Positions 1-10,500 of a DNA stretch of 64,000 nucleotides are shown in pieces. The stretch is from positions 744,001 to 808,000 of the forward strand of contig CAVZIT010000004.1 of NCBI GenBank assembly GCA_963775445.1. The letters are read 5' to 3'. The notes under the pieces were generated by a model. The model did no database searches, was not told where the DNA came from, and saw only the letters and a list, made by a program, of their open reading frames with translations. This DNA comes from Dokdonella_A sp963775445. GTDB lineage: Bacteria > Pseudomonadota > Gammaproteobacteria > Xanthomonadales > Rhodanobacteraceae. Each line of letters opens with the position of its first letter. Position 1 is the first letter of the stretch. Both the position numbers and the translations under genes were made by a program.

Positions 1-1291
1 GCTGGCCTCGTTCGGCAAGCTCACCGAACTCAAGCAGCGGCTGCTGTTCGTGGTCGGCGCGTTGATTGTCTATCGCCTGGGCGCCTTCATTCCGTGCCCT
101 GGTGTCAATCCCGAAGCCATGGCCCGACTGATATCGAGCGGCGGTGGCCTTCTCGACATGTTCAACATGTTCTCGGGTGGTGCGCTCAAGCGCTTTTCCC
201 TGTTTGCGCTTGGCGTGATTCCGTACATTTCCTCTTCGATCATCGTGCAGATGTTCGGCTCGGTGATACCGGCGTGGCAAGCGTTGCGCAAGGAAGGTGA
301 GTCGGGGCGCCGCAAGCTGACCATGTATACGCGGTTCGGCACGGTCGGACTCGCGCTGTTCCAGTCGTTCGGCGTCGCGACGATGCTCCAGCACCAGGCA
401 GGCGTCGTCTACAACCCCGGGCCGAGTTTCGTATTCACCACAGTCATCAGCCTGACCGCGGGCACCATGTTCCTGATGTGGCTCGGTGAGCAGATCACTG
501 AACGCGGCGTCGGCAACGGTATTTCGTTGATCATCTTCGCCGGTATTGTCGCCGGCCTGCCCGCCGCAGTGGTGCACACGCTCGGCATGGCGCAGAACGG
601 CGAGTTGTCGGTGCTGAAGGTATTGATCGTCCTGGTGATCGTGCTCGCCGTGACGGCATTCGTGGTCTTTGTCGAGCGCGGGCAGCGCCGCATCACCGTG
701 AATTACGCTCGACGCCAGGGCGGTGCCGGCAAGGCCTACATGAACCAGAGTTCGCATCTCCCGCTCAAGGTCAACATGTCAGGCGTGATTCCCCCGATTT
801 TCGCCTCGTCCCTGATCATGTTTCCGGCCACGGCGGCGGCTTGGTTCAACTCCTCGAGTCAGATGCACTGGCTGCAGGTCCTGACTGCGTCGCTCGCACC
901 GGGCCAGCCGCTGCACATGGTGATCTACGGCTTGATGATCGCGATCTTCGCTTTCTTCTATACCGCGCTTGTATTCAATTCGCAGGAAACCGCCGACAAT
1001 CTGAAACGCTCAGGGGCCTTGATTCCGGGTATTCGTCCGGGCAAGGCGACGGCGGATTACATCGACGGCGTCCTGACGCGGTTGACCGGCGCCGGGGCGA
1101 TCTATCTGGTGGCGGTATGCCTGGTTCCGACCCTGCTGCAGAACGCGTGGCACGTGCCGTTCTATTTTGGCGGCACTTCGCTGCTGATCGTGGTCGTCGT
1201 GGTCATGGATTTCACGGCGCAGATCCAGGCTCATCTGGTGTCCCATCAATACGAAAGCCTGCTGCGCAAGTCGAACCTGCGCGGGCGCTGA
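1..1291 (+). CDS. secY: Protein translocase subunit SecY (5' end outside window)
   Basis: SecY is the channel-forming subunit of the SecYEG translocon in the inner membrane. The reading frame is open from base 2, where it already encodes a SecY-like stretch (ASFGKLTELKQRLLFVVGAL), so the true start lies upstream and the GTG at 50 is internal. Visible family signatures are the second-helix plug region (GGGLLDMFNMFSGGALKRFS), GEQITERGVGNGISLIIFAG, and the cytosolic loop ending in GIRPGKATADYID. About ten hydrophobic segments remain. It sits directly upstream of rpsM, as expected at the junction of the spc and alpha ribosomal operons, but no rpmJ lies between them. The C-terminus (SLLRKSNLRGR) is typical and complete. 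Confidence 0.97.
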   Translation, partial: LASFGKLTELKQRLLFVVGALIVYRLGAFIPCPGVNPEAMARLISSGGGLLDMFNMFSGGALKRFSLFALGVIPYISSSIIVQMFGSVIPAWQALRKEGESGRRKLTMYTRFGTVGLALFQSFGVATMLQHQAGVVYNPGPSFVFTTVISLTAGTMFLMWLGEQITERGVGNGISLIIFAGIVAGLPAAVVHTLGMAQNGELSVLKVLIVLVIVLAVTAFVVFVERGQRRITVNYARRQGGAGKAYMNQSSHLPLKVNMSGVIPPIFASSLIMFPATAAAWFNSSSQMHWLQVLTASLAPGQPLHMVIYGLMIAIFAFFYTALVFNSQETADNLKRSGALIPGIRPGKATADYIDGVLTRLTGAGAIYLVAVCLVPTLLQNAWHVPFYFGGTSLLIVVVVVMDFTAQIQAHLVSHQYESLLRKSNLRGR

Positions 1292-1331
1292 AGTGGCGCC
1301 ACGCTTCACTCCAGTCGACCTTGGGACAGGG

Positions 1332-1360
1332 TTCCCAGGGTCGGTAATATCAGATAGAAT
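1332..1360 (+). promoter_or_regulatory. Candidate sigma-70 promoter before rpsM
   Basis: Between secY and rpsM a -35-like TTCCCA (1332-1337) and a -10-like TAGAAT (1355-1360) are separated by 17 bp and lie about 44 bp before the rpsM start. A second overlapping pair (TTGGGA 1321-1326, TAATAT 1345-1350, 18 bp) is also possible. In enterobacteria the alpha operon has its own leader controlled by S4; no pseudoknot was worked out here, so this is only a sequence-level suggestion. Confidence 0.3.
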
Positions 1361-1403
1361 AACGGGTTCACTGCGCATCTAGCCTCTCGGAGAACAGTCA
1401 AAC

Positions 1404-1760
1404 ATGGCGCGCATTGCGGGTGTCAATCTGCCGGTCCAGAAACATGTCTGGATAGGCCTTCAGAATATCTATGGCATCGGGCGTTCGCGGTCGAAGTCGA
1501 TCTGCGCCGACGCGGGCGTGAACCCGGCCACCAAGATCAAGGCACTGACCGAAGCGGAGGTGGAAAAGCTGCGCCACGAAATCGGCAAGGTGACCATAGA
1601 AGGTGATTTGAGACGCGAAGTCGGTATGGCCGTAAAGCGGCTGATCGATCTTGGAACGTATCGCGGCCTGCGTCATCGTCGTGGCCTGCCGGCAAGAGGC
1701 CAGCGAACTCGCACCAACGCACGCACCCGCAAGGGGCCGCGTCGGGCGATCAAGAGGTAA
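1404..1760 (+). CDS. rpsM: 30S ribosomal protein S13
   Basis: S13 binds 16S rRNA in the head of the small subunit and contacts the large subunit. The 118-residue product has the usual family length, starts MARIAGVNLPVQKHVWIGLQ, and carries the helix-two-turns-helix region (NIYGIGRSRSKSIC) and the conserved basic tail (RGLPARGQRTRTNARTRKGP). The ATG follows a plausible ribosome-binding site (TCTCGGAGAAC). First gene of the alpha operon group rpsM-rpsK-rpsD-rpoA-rplQ. Confidence 0.98.
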   Translation: MARIAGVNLPVQKHVWIGLQNIYGIGRSRSKSICADAGVNPATKIKALTEAEVEKLRHEIGKVTIEGDLRREVGMAVKRLIDLGTYRGLRHRRGLPARGQRTRTNARTRKGPRRAIKR

Positions 1761-1878
1761 TGTGCGGGTTGAATAATCCCGGGCCGCGCCGCATCTGTCG
1801 TGCTGCCTCGACGCATCCTGCGGATGCACCGGGCGCGCGCTACGAACAATCATCAGCAATAACCATTCTGGATGCCTC

Positions 1879-2271
1879 ATGAGCAAGCCGGTCGCAACCA
1901 AGACCAAGAAAAAGACCAAGCGCGTGGTGACTGACGCGATCGTTCACGTGCAAGCGTCGTTCAACAACACCGTGGTTACCGTGACTGATCGCCAGGGCAA
2001 TGCGTTGTCATGGGCCACAGCTGGTGGTGCTGGTTTTCGTGGCTCGCGCAAGTCCACGCCGTTTGCGGCGCAGGTTGCAGCCGAGAAGGCTGCGCGCGTG
2101 GCCGCCGACTACGGCGTCAAGACGGTCGAGGTCCGCATCAAGGGTCCTGGTCCGGGTCGCGAATCGGCGGTGCGTTCGCTCAACAATGTCGGATTCAAGG
2201 TAACCAACATCATCGATGTCACGCCGATCCCGCACAACGGCTGCCGCCCACCGAAGAAGCGGCGCGTATAA
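1879..2271 (+). CDS. rpsK: 30S ribosomal protein S11
   Basis: S11 is a platform protein of the small subunit lining the mRNA exit region. The 130-residue product shows the hallmark FNNTVVTVTDRQGNALSWAT, GPGPGRESAVR and the C-terminal DVTPIPHNGCRPPKKRRV. Length and termini match the family. The 118-bp gap from rpsM contains no recognisable gene. Confidence 0.98.
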   Translation: MSKPVATKTKKKTKRVVTDAIVHVQASFNNTVVTVTDRQGNALSWATAGGAGFRGSRKSTPFAAQVAAEKAARVAADYGVKTVEVRIKGPGPGRESAVRSLNNVGFKVTNIIDVTPIPHNGCRPPKKRRV

Positions 2272-2345
2272 GTGCGATCGTCGCTGATCGCGAGAATCGA
2301 GAACCGGCCATTCGTGGCCAGCCTGCTCAGCAAGAGATAGTCACC

Positions 2346-2975
2346 ATGGCTCGTTATATCGGACCGACCTGCAAACTGGCGCGACGCGAAGGGGCTGATC
2401 TGAGTCTCAAGAGTCCGGCGCGCGCGATCGACTCGAAGTGCAAGCTCGAGCAAAAACCCGGTCAGCATGGCGTGGCCACGCGCCGCGGCCGGCTGTCGGA
2501 TTATGGCGTGCAACTGCGTGAAAAACAGAAGGTGAAGCGCATCTACGGGTTGCTCGAACGTCAATTCCGCAGCTATTACCACAAAGCCACCGGGCAAAAG
2601 GGCAACACCGGCGAAAATCTTCTGCGCATGCTCGAAGGTCGGCTTGACAATATCGTCTATCGCATGGGATTTGCCGTTACCCGCGCGCAGGCTCGCCAAA
2701 TGGTTTCCCATGCTGCGATAACGGTCAATGGCAGGAAGGTCAATCTACCTTCGTACCAGGTGGCCCCGGGCGACGAGATTACCCTCACCGAACGCGCACG
2801 GAACCATCTGCGCACCAAGGAAGCCATGACGGTGGCTCAGGAAATGGACCTGGTGCCGCTTTGGGTCGAAGTCGATGCAAACAAGTTCAGCGGTGTGCTC
2901 AAGGCGCTGCCCGAGCGCGCTGATCTTCCGTCGGATATCAACGAAAGCCTGATCATCGAGCTTTATTCGAAATAG
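2346..2975 (+). CDS. rpsD: 30S ribosomal protein S4
   Basis: S4 nucleates assembly of the 16S rRNA 5' domain and, in many proteobacteria, represses the alpha operon by binding its leader. The chosen ATG gives MARYIGPTCKLARREG, the classic S4 start, and a 209-residue protein; the same frame is open further upstream but only inside rpsK. The S4 RNA-binding domain is at about residues 98-160 (MLEGRLDNIVYRMGFA, then AITVNGRKVNLPSYQVAPGD). The tail DINESLIIELYSK is canonical. Confidence 0.98.
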   Translation: MARYIGPTCKLARREGADLSLKSPARAIDSKCKLEQKPGQHGVATRRGRLSDYGVQLREKQKVKRIYGLLERQFRSYYHKATGQKGNTGENLLRMLEGRLDNIVYRMGFAVTRAQARQMVSHAAITVNGRKVNLPSYQVAPGDEITLTERARNHLRTKEAMTVAQEMDLVPLWVEVDANKFSGVLKALPERADLPSDINESLIIELYSK

Positions 2976-3041
2976 CAACCTTTACCTGCGCAGGCATGGA
3001 TTTTTCATCCGCGCCTGCGCCGGAAAATCCGGAGTCCTTAT

Positions 3042-4040
3042 ATGGCGGGATCGTCCACCAATGTGCTGCGTCCGCGCGGCATTCAAGTCGAGCGCACCAG
3101 CGCCAATCGCGCCAAGGTCGTGGTCGAGCCGATGGAGCGTGGCTTCGGTCATACGCTTGGCAACGCCCTCAGGCGCGTGCTGCTTTCCTCCATTCCCGGC
3201 TGCGCGATCGTGGAAGTCGAGATCGATGGCGTGCTGCATGAGTACACCACGCTCGAAGGGCTCCAGGAGGACGTCATCGAGGTTCTGCTGAATCTCAAGG
3301 ACGTCGCCATTCGCATGCATGGCCATGACGAAACCACGCTGGTCCTCAACAAGAAGGGGAAGGGCGTGGTTACGGCCGGTGACATCACGGTTGATCATTC
3401 GGTCGAGATCATCAATCCCGAGCATGTGCTGTGCCACTTGACCAAGGATGTTGCGCTGAACATGCGGCTCAAGATCGCGCGGGGCGTCGGTTACCAGCCG
3501 GCGACGGCGCGGCGTCTGCCGGACGAGGAAGCGCGCCCGATCGGAAGACTGCAACTGGATGCATCGTTCTGCCCGGTTCGTCGCGTGGCTTATCACGTGG
3601 ACAGCGCGCGCCTTGAGCAACGCACCGACCTCGACAAGCTGGTACTGGACGTGGAGACCAACGGCGCGATCGAAGCCGAGGATGCAGTGCGCAAGGCGGC
3701 CGAAATCCTGCAGGACCAGATCACCGTGTTTGGGGACTTCACGCGTCGTGAAAGCGAAGGGACATCAGCCGAAAAGAATGGAGTCGATCCGATACTGGTG
3801 CGGCCGATCGATGATCTGGAGTTGACGGTGCGCTCGGCCAATTGTCTCAAGGCCGAAAGCATTTACTACATCGGCGATCTGGTGCAGAAAACCGAGGTGG
3901 AATTGCTCAAGACTCCGAACCTCGGCAAGAAGTCGCTGACGGAGATCAAGGATGTCCTCGGACAACGGGGTTTGGCGCTTGGCATGAAGCTCGAAAGCTG
4001 GCCACCGCCGGGCGTCGTGCACGGCATGCAACTGGGTTAG
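3042..4040 (+). CDS. rpoA: RNA polymerase alpha subunit
   Basis: The alpha subunit dimerises to start RNA polymerase assembly and contacts UP elements and activators. The 332-residue product has the N-terminal domain (about 1-235) with MERGFGHTLGNALRRVLLSS and GYQPATARR, and the C-terminal DNA-binding domain (about 250-325) with LELTVRSANCLKAESIYYIG and TPNLGKKSLTEIKDVL. Length and order match gammaproteobacterial RpoA. It lies between rpsD and rplQ. Confidence 0.98.
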   Translation: MAGSSTNVLRPRGIQVERTSANRAKVVVEPMERGFGHTLGNALRRVLLSSIPGCAIVEVEIDGVLHEYTTLEGLQEDVIEVLLNLKDVAIRMHGHDETTLVLNKKGKGVVTAGDITVDHSVEIINPEHVLCHLTKDVALNMRLKIARGVGYQPATARRLPDEEARPIGRLQLDASFCPVRRVAYHVDSARLEQRTDLDKLVLDVETNGAIEAEDAVRKAAEILQDQITVFGDFTRRESEGTSAEKNGVDPILVRPIDDLELTVRSANCLKAESIYYIGDLVQKTEVELLKTPNLGKKSLTEIKDVLGQRGLALGMKLESWPPPGVVHGMQLG

Positions 4041-4189
4041 GCGATCGTTCCTGCTCGTGGCAACAACCAAGCGACGCGATTTGTACGATCTTTTCGCATT
4101 GGATAGTCCGGAAGCAGCCATCCCTGGCCGCACCCTCAGATAGAACGGCGCAGCTTCGATCGCGCTTTTGACAAACTGGAATCACCGCA

Positions 4190-4573
4190 ATGCGCCACCA
4201 AAAGTCGGGCCGCAAGCTCAATCGAACCAGCAGCCATCGTCACGCGATGTTCCGCAACATGGCAGCGTCGCTGATAAAGCACGAACTGATTCGCACGACG
4301 TTGCCCAAGGCCAAGGAACTTCGTCGGGTGGCCGAACCGTTGATCACGCTCGGCAAGAACGACGGCGTCGCCAACCGTCGGCTCGCATTTTCCCGGCTGC
4401 GCGACAAGCAGGCCGTCGGCAAGTTGTTCGTCGAGATCGGTCCGCGTTATCGCGAGCGGCCGGGCGGCTATCTGCGCATTCTCAAGTGCGGTTTCCGTGT
4501 CGGCGACAGCGCTCCGATGGCCTATGTGGAACTGGTCGATCGTCCGCGCGCCGTGGAATCCGACGAGGATTGA
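4190..4573 (+). CDS. rplQ: 50S ribosomal protein L17
   Basis: L17 is a large-subunit protein near the exit tunnel. The 127-residue product starts MRHQKSGRKLNRTSSHRHAM and includes RTTLPKAKELRRVAEPLITL and GDSAPMAYVELVDR, all typical. It ends the alpha operon; the next gene (dsbB) is unrelated. Confidence 0.98.
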   Translation: MRHQKSGRKLNRTSSHRHAMFRNMAASLIKHELIRTTLPKAKELRRVAEPLITLGKNDGVANRRLAFSRLRDKQAVGKLFVEIGPRYRERPGGYLRILKCGFRVGDSAPMAYVELVDRPRAVESDED

Positions 4574-4713
4574 TTTCAACTTGCGTTGCGCTTGCACGGC
4601 CCTGGTCGCACGTTCGATCGGGGCCGCGACGTTTTGGGCCTGGTTTGGCGACGAACGTCATTGAACGCCATGCGAGGCAAGTGGTCCGAAGTCGGCACAC
4701 GGAGTCCTATTCG

Positions 4714-5223
4714 ATGACACGCAATCCGTTACTCTGGCCGTTTCGTTCGCAGTTTTTGACTGGCGCCGTGATCTGCGCGGCACTCCTGGCGTACGCATTG
4801 TTCGAGCAATACCAGATGGGCGTGGAGCCTTGCCCGCTGTGCAGTTTGCAACGCGTCGCCTTCGTTGCAGCGGGTCTCGTGTTTCTGGCCGGTGCCATTC
4901 ACGCACCGCTCGCGCGTCTGGGCCGCGGTATTTACACGATTCTTGTGCTGCTTGCAGTATTGACTGGTATCGCGATCGCCTGGCGGCATCTGTGGTTGCA
5001 GTCCCTGCCGCCCGATCAGGTACCCGATTGCGGCCCCGGCCTCGCCTACATGCTCGATGCGTTTCCGTTATCGCGAACACTCAAGCTGGTTTTCACCGGC
5101 TCCGGAGAATGCGCGGTCGTGAACTGGCGTTTCCTCGGTCTGGCCATGCCGGCGTGGTCGCTCATCTGGTTCGTGCTGCTGGGAGTCTGGGCGGCGTGGA
5201 GCGGGTTTCGCAAGCGTTCCTGA
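4714..5223 (+). CDS. dsbB: Disulfide bond formation protein B (DsbB)
   Basis: DsbB reoxidises periplasmic DsbA and passes the electrons to quinones. The 169-residue product has four hydrophobic segments, the first periplasmic redox pair as CPLC (residues 38-41) after EQYQMGVEP, and the second periplasmic loop with cysteines at PDCGPG and GECAVV. The ATG at 4714 gives MTRNPLLWPF, with a short cytoplasmic N-terminus before the first span; the longer open frame upstream overlaps rplQ and is not supported. Confidence 0.93.
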   Translation: MTRNPLLWPFRSQFLTGAVICAALLAYALFEQYQMGVEPCPLCSLQRVAFVAAGLVFLAGAIHAPLARLGRGIYTILVLLAVLTGIAIAWRHLWLQSLPPDQVPDCGPGLAYMLDAFPLSRTLKLVFTGSGECAVVNWRFLGLAMPAWSLIWFVLLGVWAAWSGFRKRS

Positions 5224-5347
5224 GTTCGCACGCAGCCGGGCAATCGCGCGCCGCGAGGCCGAATCGCAGAATGGCGGCGATCAAGACGTTCCAATTTTTC
5301 GGTAGCGGCCTTGTGGCATCATGCCGTGCGAATCGCAAAAGCCCTCC

Positions 5348-6739
5348 ATGACTGTAACCAAGCCCGCAATCGTCCCCGTTCGCACTGCCGAAAGTTGGAA
5401 TCCCGGCTCGTGGCGGGCGCGCCCGCATACTCAACAACCCGTTTATGGCGATGCGGATGAACTTGAGGTCGCACTCGCGCAGTTGCGCGATCTGCCTCCC
5501 ATCGTTACCTCCTGGGAAATCATCGCGCTCAAGCGCCTGCTCGCAGAGGCCGCCGAAGGCCGCCGTTTTCTGCTGCAAGGGGGCGACTGCGCCGAGAGTT
5601 TCGAGGACTGCTCCTCACCGCTGATCTCCAATCGGCTCAAGGTAATGCTCCAGATGAGTCTGGTACTGGTCCACGGACTCAAGTTGCCGGTCGTGCGTGT
5701 GGGCCGCTTCGCCGGTCAATACGCCAAGCCACGATCCGCGGATGTCGAACGTCGCAACGGCGTCGCCTTGCCGTCGTATCGCGGCGATCTGGTCAACGCG
5801 CCCGAATTCACGGCGGCAGCGCGTCGCGCTGACCCTCAACGCCTGGTTCGCGGCCATGCGCACTCGGCCATGACGATGAATTTCGTGCGCGCGCTGGTCG
5901 ACGGTGGCTTCGCCGATTTGCACCATCCCGAGTTCTGGGATCTCGCGTGGGTCGAACACGCCCCCCTGCAGGATGAGTACCGGCGCATGGTCGCCGCGAT
6001 CGGCGATTCGGTGCGCTTCATGGAGACCCTGGTTGGTGAACGCATCGGCAATTTCGAACGCGTCGATTTCTACACGTCGCACGAAGCGCTCGTGCTGCAT
6101 TACGAGCAGGCACTGACCAGGCAGGTTCCGCGCCAGTGGGGCTGGTTCAATCTCGCGACGCACTTTCCGTGGATCGGGATGCGCACCGCGGCGGTGGACG
6201 CTGCGCACGTTGAATATTGCCGCGGCATCCGCAATCCCGTCGCGGTCAAGGTCGGGCCTTCGATGCGCCCGGAGACATTGTTGCGGCTGATTGAAACCCT
6301 GAATCCGGACAACGAACCCGGTCGACTCACCGTGGTACATCGCATGGGCGCTGCGGGCATCGAAATCCATTTGCCGCCATTGCTGAATGCCGTGCGCGCG
6401 TCGGGTGCGCATGTACTGTGGTGCTGCGATCCGATGCATGGCAATACCGAGCACACGCCGGCGGGAATCAAGACACGGCGTTTCGGCAACATCCGCGATG
6501 AGCTCGAGCGAGCTTTCGATGTTCACACCGCGTGCGGAACGCGCCTTGGCGGCGTGCATCTCGAGTTGACTGGCGAGAACGTCACCGAGTGCCTTGGCGG
6601 CGCGCGCGATCTGCACGAGTGCGATCTTTCGCGCGCCTACAAATCGACTGTCGACCCGCGCCTGAATTACGAACAATCCCTCGAGATTGCGATGTTGATC
6701 GTGCGCAAGCGCGGTGGCTCCGTCGTTCCCGCGGATTAG
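5348..6739 (+). CDS. 3-deoxy-7-phosphoheptulonate synthase, class II
   Basis: Condenses phosphoenolpyruvate with erythrose 4-phosphate in the first step of the shikimate pathway. The 463-residue protein belongs to the class II (plant-like) family, not the AroFGH type: it shows WNPGSWRARPHTQQPVY near the N-terminus, FLLQGGDCAESF, RVGRFAGQYAKPRS, VGPSMRPETLL, WCCDPMHGNT and GGVHLELTGENVTECLGG. The metal- and substrate-binding cysteine and the DPMHGN motif are present. The start at MTVTKP is preferred to an in-frame codon nine residues earlier because family members begin close to this point. Confidence 0.95.
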   Translation: MTVTKPAIVPVRTAESWNPGSWRARPHTQQPVYGDADELEVALAQLRDLPPIVTSWEIIALKRLLAEAAEGRRFLLQGGDCAESFEDCSSPLISNRLKVMLQMSLVLVHGLKLPVVRVGRFAGQYAKPRSADVERRNGVALPSYRGDLVNAPEFTAAARRADPQRLVRGHAHSAMTMNFVRALVDGGFADLHHPEFWDLAWVEHAPLQDEYRRMVAAIGDSVRFMETLVGERIGNFERVDFYTSHEALVLHYEQALTRQVPRQWGWFNLATHFPWIGMRTAAVDAAHVEYCRGIRNPVAVKVGPSMRPETLLRLIETLNPDNEPGRLTVVHRMGAAGIEIHLPPLLNAVRASGAHVLWCCDPMHGNTEHTPAGIKTRRFGNIRDELERAFDVHTACGTRLGGVHLELTGENVTECLGGARDLHECDLSRAYKSTVDPRLNYEQSLEIAMLIVRKRGGSVVPAD

Positions 6740-6762
6740 CATTCCCGACGCTGCGGCGGGTA

Positions 6763-7458
6763 TCAGCCAAGCGCGAAGTCGGTGTACTGAAAGCGCTCGT
6801 CGCGCAACACGCTGTCGCCGCGCTTGAGCTTCAGCGCTTCGCGGAACAACGGGCCGGCGTGGCACAGCGTGTGGAATTCGCCGTTCTCCCCGCAGCGATC
6901 GACCGCCGATGGCAATTCATCGAGCAATTGGCGATCGAACGCCCGTCCGCAAAACGAGGCATCGAGTTGCGTCGTATCGACGCACGTCAGCACTGCGCGA
7001 TACCCGCGCTCGATGAATCCTTGCGCAAGACGGGCGGTTGGCTGGTCCCAAAGGGGAAACACGCCATTCCAGCCGAGTCGCGCGAGAAGCGCCTCGCGCC
7101 ATGCCCGCACGTCGGCCAGAAACAGATCGCCGAACGCGATGTGACACAGCGCAGGAGTCGCTGCGCGCGAATGTTCCAGCGACGCAGCGAATGCGGCTTC
7201 ATAAGCCTCGTTGGAAGATGGCCAATCGAGATCCGACTCGATCAGTGGAAGCCGGAGCGCATCAGCCTGCGCCCTCAGTACATCACGACGGACGCCGTGC
7301 ATTGCCACCCGATCGAACCTGCGCGTGAACGTGGTCATGAGTCCCACGATGCGCCACGCCGGTTGGGCCAGAAGCCGCTCCAGCGCCATCAGGCAATCCT
7401 TGCCGCCGCTCCACGCAATCAGCAGTGGCTGGGCCTCATCCCGCGTCGCATCGATCAC
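6763..7458 (-). CDS. Diphthine-ammonia ligase-like ATP-pyrophosphatase
   Basis: Belongs to the adenine nucleotide alpha hydrolase superfamily related to archaeal MJ0570 and eukaryotic Dph6. The P-loop-like SGGKDC is at residues 18-23 and the family signature GENGEFHT near residue 192; length (231) is typical. Eukaryotic members amidate diphthine on EF2, but bacteria lack diphthamide, so the bacterial substrate is unknown. It is divergent from the downstream Asp-box gene (starts 131 bp apart) and convergent with the DAHP synthase gene. Confidence 0.85.
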   Translation of the reverse strand: MIDATRDEAQPLLIAWSGGKDCLMALERLLAQPAWRIVGLMTTFTRRFDRVAMHGVRRDVLRAQADALRLPLIESDLDWPSSNEAYEAAFAASLEHSRAATPALCHIAFGDLFLADVRAWREALLARLGWNGVFPLWDQPTARLAQGFIERGYRAVLTCVDTTQLDASFCGRAFDRQLLDELPSAVDRCGENGEFHTLCHAGPLFREALKLKRGDSVLRDERFQYTDFALG

Positions 7459-7588
7459 ATCATGACCTTAGCACGTGTCGATCGGCGCTCGCGTCGGGTA
7501 TCTTAGGCGATCGTGGTGTTGCAGGACGACTGCATTTCGTCCTGTCGACACGACCGACCGCTCTTTCTTGCCTCGTCCGGGAATCGCC

Positions 7589-10500
7589 ATGATCGCTCGC
7601 CTTGTTTTGGTTTTCGCATCGCTCGCCGTCTCCGTTTCGGCACTGGCCGCGTCGGGGCCGGTGCCCGGCTCCATGCTCGACGGAATGCACTGGCGCCTGG
7701 TCGGACCCTACCGGGCCGGTTGGGCGACGATCGGCAGCGGTGTGTCGGGACAACCGAACATATTCTATTTCGGCGCTGCGGGCGGCGGCGTGTGGAAGAC
7801 GGTCGATGCAGGCCGCACGTGGACCTCGCTGTTCGACAACGAACCGGCGAGTTCGATCGGCTCGCTCGCGGTCGCGCCGTCCGCACCCGATACGATCTAC
7901 GTCGGTACGGGCCAGGTCGCCGCGCGCTACGACGTCGCAGCCGGCAATGGCGTCTACAAATCCACCGACGGCGGCAAGAGCTGGGAATCGGTAGGACTTG
8001 CCGCGACCCGGCACATCGGCGCGATCCTCATTGATCCGCACGACGCGAACACCGTTCTGGTCGCAGCGCTCGGACACTACTTCGGGCCGAATCCCGAGCG
8101 CGGCGTCTACCGATCGAGCGATGGCGGACGGACTTGGCGACATACGCTCGCGATCGACGCGGATACGGGAGCCGTGGATCTCACACGCGATCCGGAACAC
8201 GCCTCGACCGTTTATGCGGCCGCCTGGCAGGTGCGCAATTATCCGTGGATGTCCTACTTCCAGCCGAATGCCGGCTCCGGCAGCGGGGTTTACAAATCGA
8301 CCGATGACGGCGTCACCTGGCAACGCATCCGTGGCGGTGGCTGGCCCAACGCAGAACTCGGGCGTATCGGTCTCGCTGCGACATCGGGTGGCCGCGTGTA
8401 CGCGGTGGTCGATGCCGCCCCGAACAGCGGCAATGTCCCCCATGCGAGTTCCGAAAACGCCGGGGGGCTCTATCGTTCCGATGACGCAGGCGCGAACTGG
8501 ATGCGCGTGAGCACGGAGAGCTGGCTCGAGAACGATTATTTCGGACGCATCACGGTCGATCCGACCGATCGCGACCGCCTCTACGCGACAGGCCAGTCGA
8601 TCCGTCGCTCCGATGATGGTGGCAAGACCTGGACAGTATTCCGCGGTTCGCCCGGCGGCGACGATTACCATCACCTGTGGATCAACCCCGAGCATCCTGA
8701 TCACATGATCGCGTCCAGCGACCAGGGCGCCGGCGTCAGCGTCGATGGCGGCCACACCTGGTCGAGCTGGTACAACCAGCCGACCGGCCAGCTCTACCAT
8801 CTCGCCACCGACGACCGGTTCCCTTACTGGATCTACGCTGGCCAGCAGGATAATGGAACCGTCGCGATCGCGAGCCGAAGCGATTACGGCGCAATCAGCT
8901 TTCGCGACTGGCACCCCGTCGGCGCCGACGAGCGCGACGACGAGATACCGGATCCGGCCGATCCGAACATCGTGTACGGCTCCGGGCTCGGCGGCCGCTT
9001 GTCGCGCTGGAACGCGCTGACGGGAAACGTGCAGAACGTATCGCCATGGCCCGTCTCCACTTACGGCGCTCGCCCGAACACCGTGAAATATCGCTACACG
9101 TGGATCACGCCGATCGCGGTATCGCAGGTCAAACCGTATCCGCTGTACCAGGGCGCGCAGATTCTGTTCCGCTCGCTCGATCGCGGCAATTCGTGGAAGG
9201 CGATCAGCCCGGATCTTTCGGCTGCAAAGAGCGACGCGAAGAATTGCGATGGCAAGGTGACGCCGAGACTCGCGCTCGACTGCGGCTTCGGCGTTATCTA
9301 CACGATCGCTCCATCGCCGCGCACCAACGACATCATTTGGGTCGGCACCGACGATGGCAAGTTGCAGATGACGCGGGATGGCGGCGCAAGCTGGAGCGAT
9401 GTGACGCCGAAGGGTGTACCGGCCTGGTCCAGGATCACCACGGTCGACGCCTCGGCGCTGGACGATGCGAGCGCCTACGTCGCGGTCGACACGCACCGGC
9501 AGGATCGTTTCGCGCCGCAACTCTACCGGACACACGATTACGGCGCGCATTGGACGCCGATCACCAAAGGTCTGCCGGCCGATCAGTTCACCAGCGTGCT
9601 CCGCACGGATACCGTAACGCCAGGGCTTCTGTATGCGGGCACCGATCAGGGCGTCTACGTTTCGTTCGATGACGGCGACGACTGGCAACCGCTGCAGCGC
9701 AATCTTCCGACCGCCTGGGTACGTGATTTGCTGGTTCATGGCGATGATCTGATCGTCGCGACCCAAGGCCGTGCAATCTGGGTGCTCGACGACCTTGCGC
9801 CGCTGCGCCAGATGTCGCAGGCGAGCGCCCAAGCAGTGGCGTTTCTGTTCAAGCCAGCCGACGCGTACCGGCTGCGCCGCAGCGAAAATCGCGACACGCC
9901 GTTGCCGCCCGAAACGCCGCTCGGCCAGAATCCGCCGAATGGCGCGATCATCGATTACGCGCTTCCCTCAGCCGCCAAAACGCCGGTCGTGATCGAAATC
10001 CGCGACGGCGCGGGCAAGCTCGTCCGGCGTTTCGCAAGCGACTCGAAAGCGCCATGGCGCAACGCGGATCGCTATTTCGGCGCTGACTGGATCCAGCCCC
10101 AGAAATACCCCGGCGCCGAAGCCGGTGCCCATCGTTTTGTGTGGGACTTGCACTATGCGCGTCCGCGCGTCATCGGCTACGAGTACAGCATCGCCGCGAT
10201 TCACGGCGACGATACGCTACTGACGCCGCTGGGCCCGATGGTGCCGCCCGGCAACTACGATGTTGCGCTCAGCGTTGACGGCAAGATCCTGCATGCGCCG
10301 CTGACCGTGCGCATGGATCCGCGCGTGGACCTTGCCCCCGAGGCTGTTGAACAGGCGAGTGCATTCGCACTCGAAATCGGCAATGCGCTCGGTAAGGCCT
10401 ACCAAGGGTATGGCGAACTGAAGTCCGTACGCGATCAGCTTCAGGCGTTGCACAAGGGAGCGGATGCATCGACCGATCGCGCGATGCGTGCATCGATCGA

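Noticed and set aside
1292..1403. A missing rpmJ between secY and rpsM as an oddity
   Set aside because: Several gammaproteobacterial lineages lack rpmJ at this position, so its absence here is not remarkable.
7460..9832. Long minus-strand open frame of 790 codons
   Set aside because: It is the antisense of the Asp-box protein gene. High GC produces long antisense frames; no protein family, start signal or coding logic supports it.
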